DNA from: an uncultured Anaerolineaceae bacterium
Lineage (GTDB): Bacteria > Chloroflexota > Anaerolineae > Anaerolineales > Anaerolineaceae
Reading direction: 5' to 3'
Length of the DNA stretch: 5,733 nucleotides
NCBI GenBank assembly: GCA_937907495.1
Contig: CALESS010000060.1
Location: 1-5,733, forward strand
The notes beneath the pieces were generated by a model. It did no database searches, was not told where the DNA came from, and worked only from the letters and a program-made list of their open reading frames with translations. Positions within the stretch are counted from its first letter, which is position 1; each line of letters starts with the position of its first letter. Positions 1 to 5,732 of this stretch are shown here, in pieces. A program made the position numbers and the translations under genes.

Positions 1-2
1 AT

Positions 3-1085
3 AAACAGTATGGCGCTTATGATCAAGAATATATAGATAATTTTTTTGATCACGTTGAACCGGATGGGCGAAAATATCAATTGGCAGATTTAACTAATCC
101 AGCAGACCGCCCAAATTTAAAGTATGAATATAAAGGTTATCCTTCCCCACCTAAAGGTTGGGCAGTTACTTTGGAACGAATGAAACAAATGGACGCAGAG
201 GGTCGTTTGTGGTTCCCCCCAAATCCGAAAGGTCGAATTAGAAGAAAACAATATTTAGATGAGCGATTAGGTCAACCAATTGAATCCTTATGGGAAGATA
301 TAAGACCTATTTCCGCCCAAGCTGCAGAGCGGTTAGGATATCCGACCCAAAAACCCCTCGCCCTGCTCGAGCGCATCATCCAGGCCAGCAGCAACCCCGG
401 CGATATCGTCCTCGACCCGTTCTCCGGCTGCGGCACCGCCATCTCCGCCGCCCAAAAGCTGGACCGCTGCTGGATCGGCATTGACATCACCCACCTGGCC
501 ATCGCCATGCACAAATCCCGCCTCAAAGATATGTTCAACCTGGAGCCGGGCAAAGATTACAAGGTCATCGGTGAGCCGGCTGATCTCGAATCAGCCCGCC
601 AGCTTGCCCAGGATGACCGCTATCAATTCCAGTGGTGGGCGCTCTCCCTGGTGGAAGCCCGCCCGCTCGGCGGCCAGACCGGTGACCGCCAGGGCAAAAA
701 AGGCAGCGATCGGGGCATTGACGGCCTGATCCCCTTTGTGGATGACGCAACCGGCAAACCAAAATATGTGGTGGTGCAGGTTAAATCGGGCCATGTCAAT
801 TCAGCCACCATCCGGGATCTTTCCGGCACAATGGTCCGTGAAGAAGCCCCGATCGGCGTTCTCATCACCCTGGAAAAGCCAACCTCGGAGATGATAAAAG
901 AAGAGGTTTCCGCCGGATTTTATACTTCCGCACTCTGGCAGCAGAAATACCAGCGCATCCAGATCTTGAGCATCGAGGACCTCCTGGATGGCAAATCCAT
1001 CCACATGCCCCCGGCCTATAGCACTTTTAAGAAAGCCCAAAAAGTGAAGAAGAGTGAGGGCGAGCAGGGAGCATTGGGGATATAG
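3..1085 (+). CDS. DNA methyltransferase fused to Mrr-like nuclease domain (5' truncated)
   Basis: The frame is open from the left edge, so the start lies outside the window; 360 residues are visible. The TTG at position 81 has no convincing ribosome site and should not be taken as the start. Visible residues 112-118 are GYPTQKP and 138-145 are DPFSGCGT, the SAM-binding motif I of N6-adenine/N4-cytosine methylases (Pfam N6_N4_Mtase). Because motif I lies late, the DPPY-type catalytic motif should lie upstream, as in the beta class. After about residue 190 comes a second domain. It has Glu218 in WALSLVEAR, Asp240 in GSDRGIDG and Gln259-x-Lys261 in VVVQVKSG, fitting a PD-(D/E)xK Mrr-like endonuclease. 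The protein would therefore modify and cleave DNA as a single-chain restriction-modification enzyme (inference); the target site cannot be read. The first 111 codons are AT-rich (28 of 111 end in G/C), whereas 38 of the next 40 after GYPTQKP end in G/C. It stops at TAG 1083-1085. Confidence 0.85.
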   Translation, partial: KQYGAYDQEYIDNFFDHVEPDGRKYQLADLTNPADRPNLKYEYKGYPSPPKGWAVTLERMKQMDAEGRLWFPPNPKGRIRRKQYLDERLGQPIESLWEDIRPISAQAAERLGYPTQKPLALLERIIQASSNPGDIVLDPFSGCGTAISAAQKLDRCWIGIDITHLAIAMHKSRLKDMFNLEPGKDYKVIGEPADLESARQLAQDDRYQFQWWALSLVEARPLGGQTGDRQGKKGSDRGIDGLIPFVDDATGKPKYVVVQVKSGHVNSATIRDLSGTMVREEAPIGVLITLEKPTSEMIKEEVSAGFYTSALWQQKYQRIQILSIEDLLDGKSIHMPPAYSTFKKAQKVKKSEGEQGALGI

Positions 1086-1232
1086 TTTTCAAGAAATCAA
1101 GTAAAATGACACGCCATAAACTCCACGGCGTTTCGGCACCAGCCGCCGAACCCTATCCCCGCCTCTGCCGGCTGCCGTGATGACCACATCAAGATGGCCT
1201 TCCCCCCGTCCATCCGTATCCATGCGCCGCTC

Positions 1233-1260
1233 TTCACCCTCCCGCCGAAGCGGGTATAAT
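1233..1260 (+). promoter_or_regulatory. Putative sigma-70 promoter for the MFS gene
   Basis: TTCACC (1233-1238, four of six matches to TTGACA) is separated by 16 bases from a perfect TATAAT (1255-1260). Transcription would begin near 1267, leaving a leader of about 50 bases before the TTG start at 1317. The spacer contains the inverted repeat CCCGC-CGAA-GCGGG (1241-1254), which fills the space between the two boxes and could be a repressor site. The TATAAT is seen directly; promoter activity is inferred. Confidence 0.5.
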
Positions 1261-1305
1261 TCTTTTTTGCCGCCCGTCTTGGGCGCGGATTCCACCCCAC
1301 ATTTT

Positions 1306-1310
1306 AAGGA
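1306..1310 (+). promoter_or_regulatory. Ribosome binding site deciding a TTG start (MFS gene)
   Basis: AAGGA sits six bases upstream of TTG at 1317. The next in-frame ATG is at 1380, within the first membrane helix, and would remove much of it. The site therefore supports TTG as the true start. An ATG overlapping the site at 1310 is in another frame. Confidence 0.7.
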
Positions 1311-1316
1311 TGGTCA

Positions 1317-2576
1317 TTGACGGTTCAACCTGCCCCCGCTAAAAAAGCCCCGCTGCTCACCCCGCTCCTGCTGCTCTTCATGGGCGCCATGATTTTAGCC
1401 AACCTGGGCGGCAACATGTACGGTCCGCTGGAAGCCCTTTACCTCAAGGAGCTTGGCGCGGGCATCGCCCAGATCGGCCTGTTTTACACCCTCTCGCAAG
1501 TCATCCCCCTGTTGCTGCAGATCCTGGGCGGCTGGGTTTCCGATTCGCTCGGCCGGCTCAAAGCCATCGCCATCGGCAGTGTGGCGGGTATTTTTGTATA
1601 TATCCCCTTGCTGCTGGCCTCGCGCTGGGAGTGGGTGCTGGTAGCCTCTGCCCTGGGCGCCGTCACCCGGTCGCTGATCGGCCCCAGCTTTGACGCCTTC
1701 ATCGCCGAACATTCCGCCCCGGAGAACCGCGGCCGCCTCTTTGGCATCACCCAGACCCTGTTTGGCGTGGTGGGTGTGATTGGCCCGCTGGCGGGCGGGT
1801 TCCTGGTGGAAGCGTTGAATTTCAAGGGCATGATCGCCATTGCGGCGGTCCTTTACATCCTTGCCACCATCATCCGGGTGGGCATGGCGCGCGAAGCCAG
1901 CAAAACGCCCGGTGCCCCCGCCGATCCGCTGACCCTGGCCAGCCTGAAGACCAACCTGGGCGCCATGCTTGGCCTGATCCTGGCGGGCGGCCTTTTCACG
2001 TGGATCATGATCACGGATGGCGTGCGGGATATCTTCTTCAACATGTCCTTCAGCTTTCTCTCGGTCTATATGCAGGATATTGCCGCCCTCACCATCTCCC
2101 AGATTGGCATCATGAACAGCATCTTCGGCATCGCCACCATGGTCGTCATGATCCCGGCGGGTGTGCTGGCCGATAAAATCGGCGAGCGGGTGAATATTGC
2201 CGTCTCGTTCCTGTTCCTTTCGTTCTCCATCGGCATGATGGCCCTGGTGCCGCCCGCCAGCCCGGCCTGGGTGTATGCCCTGTGCTGGGTGATCGCCGGG
2301 CTGGGTGTGGGCCTGGCCACGCCGGCCTACCAATCCCTGATCAGCAAGGCGGTGCCGCGGCGGTTGCGTGGCGTGGCCTTTGGCCTGTTCAGCACCAGCC
2401 TGGGCCTGGTCTCCCTGCCAGCCCCGGTTATCGGCGGCTACCTGTGGGAAAAAGTCAGCCCCCAGTTTCCCTTCCTGCTGACTGCCATCATCTCGCTGCT
2501 GGCCATCATCCCCGTCTGGTTCAAGTTCAAGGTGACGGGGGATATGGAAGAAACCCCGCCCCCTGCCGGGGCCTAG
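1317..2576 (+). CDS. Major facilitator superfamily (MFS) transporter
   Basis: The 419-residue protein has about twelve hydrophobic segments, the usual length and topology of an inner-membrane MFS carrier driven by ion gradients. The family's motif A appears between helices 2 and 3 as GGWVSDSLGRLKAI (residues 71-84). A second-half copy reads AGVLADKIGERVN (281-293). The loops with P-x-x-x-R-G (ENRGRLFG, 136-143, and RRLRGVAFG, 348-356) also repeat between the two halves. Residues 191-215 form the hydrophilic central loop joining the two six-helix bundles. The tail (407-419) is short, acidic and proline-rich. The substrate cannot be told from the sequence; drug or metabolite export is a common role for such proteins but is not shown here. 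The start is TTG with AAGGA six bases upstream. The gene has its own promoter, reads away from the methylase gene and converges on the dehydrogenase, so it is probably a single-gene unit. Confidence 0.9.
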   Translation: MTVQPAPAKKAPLLTPLLLLFMGAMILANLGGNMYGPLEALYLKELGAGIAQIGLFYTLSQVIPLLLQILGGWVSDSLGRLKAIAIGSVAGIFVYIPLLLASRWEWVLVASALGAVTRSLIGPSFDAFIAEHSAPENRGRLFGITQTLFGVVGVIGPLAGGFLVEALNFKGMIAIAAVLYILATIIRVGMAREASKTPGAPADPLTLASLKTNLGAMLGLILAGGLFTWIMITDGVRDIFFNMSFSFLSVYMQDIAALTISQIGIMNSIFGIATMVVMIPAGVLADKIGERVNIAVSFLFLSFSIGMMALVPPASPAWVYALCWVIAGLGVGLATPAYQSLISKAVPRRLRGVAFGLFSTSLGLVSLPAPVIGGYLWEKVSPQFPFLLTAIISLLAIIPVWFKFKVTGDMEETPPPAGA

Positions 2577-2606
2577 CCGCAGCCTGGATTTTCCCCCATC
2601 CAACAG

Positions 2607-2634
2607 AAACGAGGTGCAGAAATGCACCTCGTTT
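2607..2634. terminator. Probable bidirectional terminator between convergent genes
   Basis: A perfect 12-base inverted repeat, AAACGAGGTGCA (2607-2618) and TGCACCTCGTTT (2623-2634), encloses a GAAA loop. It lies 31 bases after the MFS stop and 44 bases beyond the dehydrogenase stop. The stem ends in A/T pairs, giving a short T-run (TTTT, 2632-2635) for plus-strand transcripts and TTT for minus-strand transcripts. The symmetry and its position between convergent genes support termination in both directions, although both T-runs are short. Confidence 0.75.
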
Positions 2635-2677
2635 TGCACTGCTAGATCAGGTTGAAAATGCCCCGGCGTTTACCCTG

Positions 2678-3439
2678 CTACATGCGCGTACACAACATGC
2701 CGCCATCCACATGCAGGGTGGCGCCATTGATGTAACTGGCATCCTCGCTGCACAGGAAGAGGATGGCCGCGGCAATTTCCTCCGGCTTGCCGATGCGCCG
2801 CTGGGGAATCTTCTCGATGAAATATTGCACCTGGTCCGGGTCACCGAGCATATTGTGCGTCAGGCCGGTCAGCACCATGCCGGGAGCCACCGCATTCACC
2901 AGGATGTTGTAGCCCGAGCAATCTACGGCAATGCCCTGGGTCATCATCTTGGCGGCGCCCTTGCTGGTGTTGTAGATGGACTGCCCCTGCCCGGCTACCT
3001 CTCCCATGATGGAGGTGATATTGACGATGCGGCCGTAGTCGTTGTCCATCATCGTTGGCAGCACGGCCCGGCTGAAGTAGAACATGCCGCGCACATTGAT
3101 CTCCATCACCCGCTCGTACTCGTCATTTTCCATCATGGCGAAGGGTACAAACTGGCCGGTACCCGCGTTGTTGACCAGGATGTCAATCGTCCCAAAGCGC
3201 TCCAAAGCCGCGGCGACGCAGGCCTCAACCTCCACCAGGCTGCGCACGTTCACCTTCACCGCCAGGCATTCAGCGCCGGTTTCCTTCACCAGGGCTTCCG
3301 TTTCGGCCAGGCCCGCCTCGTTGAAATCGCAAATCACCACTTTGGCCCCCTCCACGCCAAAGCGGATGGCTGCTGCCCGCCCGATGCCGGAGGCCGAGCC
3401 GGTGACGATGGCGACCTTGTTTTCAAATCGTTTACACAT
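2678..3439 (-). CDS. Short-chain dehydrogenase/reductase (classical SDR, NAD-type)
   Basis: The 253-residue protein has the length and complete motif set of a classical SDR. It shows the Rossmann dinucleotide motif TGSASGIG (13-20), NNAG (90-93), Asn115, Ser143, and Tyr156/Lys160 in the YNTSK active site, followed by APG (185-187). Asp38 at the end of the second strand (VVICDFNE) favours NAD(H) over NADP(H). The expected reaction is oxidation of an alcohol or reduction of a carbonyl in the cytoplasm. The sequence resembles the FabG / glucose-1-dehydrogenase group, where similarity does not define the substrate. The usual acidic residue after strand 3 is replaced by Asn64 (VNVRS), a small oddity. 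ATG at 3439 has a strong AGGAG site five bases upstream. It is the last gene of the minus-strand operon, 18 bases after the membrane protein gene, and ends at TAG before the shared hairpin. Confidence 0.93.
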   Translation of the reverse strand: MCKRFENKVAIVTGSASGIGRAAAIRFGVEGAKVVICDFNEAGLAETEALVKETGAECLAVKVNVRSLVEVEACVAAALERFGTIDILVNNAGTGQFVPFAMMENDEYERVMEINVRGMFYFSRAVLPTMMDNDYGRIVNITSIMGEVAGQGQSIYNTSKGAAKMMTQGIAVDCSGYNILVNAVAPGMVLTGLTHNMLGDPDQVQYFIEKIPQRRIGKPEEIAAAILFLCSEDASYINGATLHVDGGMLCTRM

Positions 3440-3442
3440 AAT

Positions 3443-3449
3443 CTCTCCT
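3443..3449 (-). promoter_or_regulatory. Ribosome binding site of the SDR gene
   Basis: On the minus strand AGGAGAG precedes ATG (3439), with the AGGAG core five bases away. It lies entirely in the 18-base gap after the stop of the upstream membrane protein gene. The SDR can therefore be translated efficiently from the shared transcript. Confidence 0.8.
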
Positions 3450-3457
3450 GTTTTGGG

Positions 3458-4009
3458 TTATTTCCAATTTGCTTCGATAAACACATCCGCCCAGGGCAGG
3501 TGTGAGTAGGTGAAAACCATAAATAACATCAGGGATACCAGCAGGAAGAACCAGATCAGCATCTTTTGCGGGCGGCTGAAGGGGATTTGCAGGAAGCCGC
3601 TTTCCAGCATGACGCCACAAACCATGACCAGCAGGGTGATGATGTTGGAATAGATGATCTCGGCGGCGATCGTTGGCAGTTTTCCGTAAAGGGCCGGCAC
3701 GATGTACCAGAGCAGGAAAACCAGCCACGGCGAGAAGGTTGCCAGGAGCAAACGTCCGTTCCAGAATTGCCCGCCCGCCACAATCTTCTTCCGCAGCACC
3801 AGGTATTCAATCAGGTCCACGATGAGGAAGGTAAAGAAGGTTGCCTTGAAGTGCTGAAAGGTGGATTCGCACGTTCCACAAATGAGGGAAAATGGAAAAA
3901 TTGGGAGAACGCGGTACAGGCCATACAACCCCATGAAGACGAGGTAGAGCAAGGCTACTTTGAGAACCGGCCGAAACCGGGGGTAGGGATGCATTCCTTC
4001 ACGCTCCAT
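3458..4009 (-). CDS. Small multi-spanning membrane protein, possibly DUF6512-like
   Basis: From ATG 4009 the protein has 183 residues and about five hydrophobic segments (roughly 14-36, 56-72, 86-108, 113-140 and 149-168). A conserved-looking motif, CGTCESTFQHFK (44-55), lies just before the second helix. Its ESxxxHxK core, the overall size and the C-terminal FTYSHLPWADVF segment remind me of the uncharacterised DUF6512 membrane family, whose members carry ESxWEHxK. That assignment is from memory and tentative. Two cysteines (44, 47) and a histidine (53) at a helix entrance could bind a metal or haem, but this is speculation. An upstream extension of the frame to 4177 would overlap the chelatase-like gene by over 130 bases and encodes no membrane-like sequence, so it was rejected. 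A GGAG lies nine bases before ATG 4009; ATG 3994 is an alternative start. The gene follows the chelatase-like gene by 35 bases and precedes the SDR gene by 18. Confidence 0.8.
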   Translation of the reverse strand: MEREGMHPYPRFRPVLKVALLYLVFMGLYGLYRVLPIFPFSLICGTCESTFQHFKATFFTFLIVDLIEYLVLRKKIVAGGQFWNGRLLLATFSPWLVFLLWYIVPALYGKLPTIAAEIIYSNIITLLVMVCGVMLESGFLQIPFSRPQKMLIWFFLLVSLMLFMVFTYSHLPWADVFIEANWK

Positions 4010-4044
4010 CTTCTGGTTCTCCGTTCCGGGCAGGTCAAAATGGA

Positions 4045-5382
4045 TTAACGCAGGACCGCGGCAATTGAATCCACCACAGCCTGGACGATATGCGTACGGT
4101 AAGGCCCCACCGGCGTGCCGCCGTAAATGCCGGTGGTCTTTCCCTCCTGGAAGGTGCGCACCAGCGGGATTTCCCAATCGGGGTAGGGGACGGGTTGGTT
4201 GCGGTCATATTCGGTAAAGGCGTTGAATTTCTTCATGGCGTGGAAAATCATCAGGTCGGTGTTTTCCGCCGGGAACTCGGTGGGCAGTTCCAGGGCAATA
4301 TCAAATCCTTCCTCAATGGCCTTGCGATAGGCAGCATAGGTCTCGGTTTTGCTGTGGGTCTTATCCCAGTAGGGGTCGGCGTATTCATCAAAAGACCAGA
4401 TGACCTCGTACTTGCCGCCCCACTCGTCCAGTATTTGGCGCACGCCTTCTTCCAGCGGCTGGCGGTAGAGATGTGCCCGCACGTCCTGGGTTTCCTTCTT
4501 AAAGGGGTGCCCATGCCGGGAGAGGATGACCAACAGGCTTTTGGCGGCTGGAATCTCGGCCAGGCGGTCGCGCAGCAGGTGGAAGTAAGCCTGGCGATAA
4601 GCAGGCTGATTGCCCAGTTGATCGGCCATCACCACCCGCGACAGCCCGCCAGCCAGCTCATGCAGGGTGGGCAGAACATAGCCGTAATCCTCAAAGTCGG
4701 TGTAGAGCGGGCAGTTGATGCCCTGGTAGACGATCGTCTCGCAGCCCGCGGCGACCAGTTCATCCACGGCGGTTTTCAAACTCTGGGGAGACATATAAAA
4801 GGCGTTGCGGAACTCCAGGCCGGGAAATTCAGCGGACAGTTTCTCCACTGCCTCATCGTAGACCTGCCGCAGTTGGCTGCGCCACGAAACGCGCTTCTCC
4901 GGGATCAGCCTGCCATAGTACCAGCCCACAACTTTGGCGCCCACCTTGTCACACACATCCGGCAGGCCATTGGGGCCATCGCCGGTGTATAGAAAATAGC
5001 CATGATCCCAGGGGTTCTTCAGGTTGGCAGGTTTCCACCGGGTCGGGCAATCCACATACGGCACCCCCGCCCGGTTGGTGAAGGAGCCTGTCGAATCAAT
5101 CAACTGGCGGGGGGAAAATTCCTCCCGTGCCAGCGGATTTTCGGGGTCAATCAGCCCGATGCCCTTATCCGCCAGAATCATTTTGACCAGGAAAGGCGGC
5201 AAGATATAGCGAAAAACATGTTCCATAAAGTGACTGTAGAATTCCGCCTCGTACACTTCTGGCAGACCCATTTCAGCGATGATGACCCCGGTCTTGCCGG
5301 TAGCGTGAGGGTTCTGGGTTTTGAACAGCACCTCATACCCGAATTGCTTGCCGTGCTTCAGCTTTTGGAAGTTTATTTTCAT
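4045..5382 (-). CDS. Divergent ferrochelatase-fold (HemH-like) protein
   Basis: The 445-residue protein aligns by eye with ferrochelatases along its length. TGVIIAEMGLP (31-41) matches the first strand and loop. AAGCETIVYQGINCPLYT (211-228) matches the region that reads G-V-E-x-x-V-x-x-P-L-x-P-x-Y in HemH. LLVILSRHGHP (283-293) matches the FSAHGLP active site, with His290. YADPYWDKTHSKTE then resembles the conserved G-x-x-x-W-L-x-P-x-T stretch, and PTEFPAENTDLM (367-378) the P-x-x-F-x-x-D-x-x-E-T stretch. At the last site the second catalytic Glu appears to be Asp376. Ferrochelatases insert iron into porphyrins; whether this one does, or uses another metal or tetrapyrrole, is unknown. It is longer than typical HemH (about 310-370 residues), with an extra segment around 75-140. 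There is no signal peptide or membrane helix. ATG 5382 is chosen over an in-frame TTG at 5397 because AGGGAG lies four bases upstream. Its start overlaps the preceding stop as ATGA. Confidence 0.75.
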   Translation of the reverse strand: MKINFQKLKHGKQFGYEVLFKTQNPHATGKTGVIIAEMGLPEVYEAEFYSHFMEHVFRYILPPFLVKMILADKGIGLIDPENPLAREEFSPRQLIDSTGSFTNRAGVPYVDCPTRWKPANLKNPWDHGYFLYTGDGPNGLPDVCDKVGAKVVGWYYGRLIPEKRVSWRSQLRQVYDEAVEKLSAEFPGLEFRNAFYMSPQSLKTAVDELVAAGCETIVYQGINCPLYTDFEDYGYVLPTLHELAGGLSRVVMADQLGNQPAYRQAYFHLLRDRLAEIPAAKSLLVILSRHGHPFKKETQDVRAHLYRQPLEEGVRQILDEWGGKYEVIWSFDEYADPYWDKTHSKTETYAAYRKAIEEGFDIALELPTEFPAENTDLMIFHAMKKFNAFTEYDRNQPVPYPDWEIPLVRTFQEGKTTGIYGGTPVGPYRTHIVQAVVDSIAAVLR

Positions 5383-5732
5383 GAGGCTCCCTGGCAATTG
5401 ATTTCTGAACCCTGGGTTTGGAAATTCTGATAGAGCCAGATGCTGCCCAGCATGAAGCCCAATTGCCCCACCGTGTTCATGCTTTCTTCAATCCACTGCC
5501 GGGCCAGCGTTTGCTCTCCGGAGGCCATGGCGCCCATGCCCACCAGGGCCAGGAAAGCCACCACGAAGGCTGCCCCGGCCAGCCGGGCGCCCCGCCGGAA
5601 GGAGATATAAGTCAAAATTCCGTTGGCGCCCATGCTGGCGAGGGTCATGATGGCCAGCAGCGGGATTTTCCAGACGGCAATTGCCAGCAGCGGGGTAGCC
5701 TTGCTTTTGCGCCGGCCGCGGGCGATTAAAAT
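5379..5732 (-). CDS. C-terminal part of an unknown membrane protein (5' truncated)
   Basis: The frame stays open to the right edge, giving 117 visible residues; the start lies outside the window. A Met codon at 5648 is internal, because the preceding residues already read as membrane sequence (PLLAIAVWKIPLLAIM). Hydrophobic segments lie roughly at visible residues 13-36, 47-70 and 86-104, linked by basic stretches (RGRRKSK, SFRRGAR), which would favour the cytoplasm. The C-terminal tail (FQTQGSEINCQGAS) is polar. I do not recognise the family. The stop TGA (5379-5381) overlaps the ATG of the chelatase-like gene, so the two are almost certainly co-transcribed and probably translationally coupled. 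Confidence 0.75.
   Translation of the reverse strand: MLIARGRRKSKATPLLAIAVWKIPLLAIMTLASMGANGILTYISFRRGARLAGAAFVVAFLALVGMGAMASGEQTLARQWIEESMNTVGQLGFMLGSIWLYQNFQTQGSEINCQGAS
5387..5392 (-). promoter_or_regulatory. Ribosome binding site deciding the chelatase-like gene start
   Basis: AGGGAG on the minus strand lies four bases before ATG 5382. It lies inside the coding sequence of the preceding membrane protein gene, whose TGA overlaps this ATG. That favours ATG over the TTG at 5397 and suggests translational coupling. Confidence 0.75.

Larger units (their letters stand above)
1086..1316. other. Intergenic region between methylase-nuclease and MFS genes
   Basis: No credible gene lies here; the minus-strand reading frames across it have no ribosome sites and no recognisable protein features. 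It contains several short inverted repeats: ACGCC/GGCGT (1111-1115 with 1127-1131, 11-base loop), TTCGGC/GCCGAA (1132-1137 with 1145-1150), CCCGC/GCGGG (1241-1245 with 1250-1254) and CGCCC/GGGCG (1271-1275 with 1281-1285). None has the stem plus immediate T-run of a strong intrinsic terminator. How transcription of the upstream gene ends is therefore unclear. The right third carries the promoter and ribosome site described separately. Confidence 0.7.

Noticed and set aside
1111..1150. Hairpins just after the methylase-nuclease stop as a terminator
   Set aside because: The stems are only 5-6 bp with loops of 7-11 bases, and no proper T-run follows.
1395..2639. A 414-codon open frame antisense to the MFS gene
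   Set aside because: Its product is rich in Gly, Asp, His and Gln with no fold-like pattern, it mirrors the G/C third-position bias of the real gene, and the plus-strand frame encodes an unmistakable MFS protein.
2282..3505. A 407-codon plus-strand open frame covering the end of the MFS gene and the whole SDR gene
   Set aside because: It runs through the terminator hairpin and is antisense to a complete SDR with all catalytic motifs; its composition is that of a shadow frame.
4010..4177. N-terminal extension of the small membrane protein to ATG 4177
   Set aside because: It would overlap the chelatase-like coding sequence by 133 bases and encodes a Gly/His/Pro/Arg-rich stretch typical of an out-of-frame reading.
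4090..4992. A 300-codon plus-strand open frame antisense to the chelatase-like gene
   Set aside because: There is no ribosome site and no recognisable domain; the minus-strand frame shows ferrochelatase-like blocks in order and fits the operon.
5383..5397. TTG 5397 as start of the chelatase-like gene
   Set aside because: The ribosome site AGGGAG lies downstream of it and is correctly spaced for ATG 5382.
5653..5694. Direct repeat GCCAGCAGCGGG at 5653-5664 and 5683-5694
   Set aside because: It is two in-frame occurrences of a Pro-Leu-Leu-Ala segment in a membrane helix, 30 bases apart, with no third copy; best explained by coding for similar hydrophobic residues.
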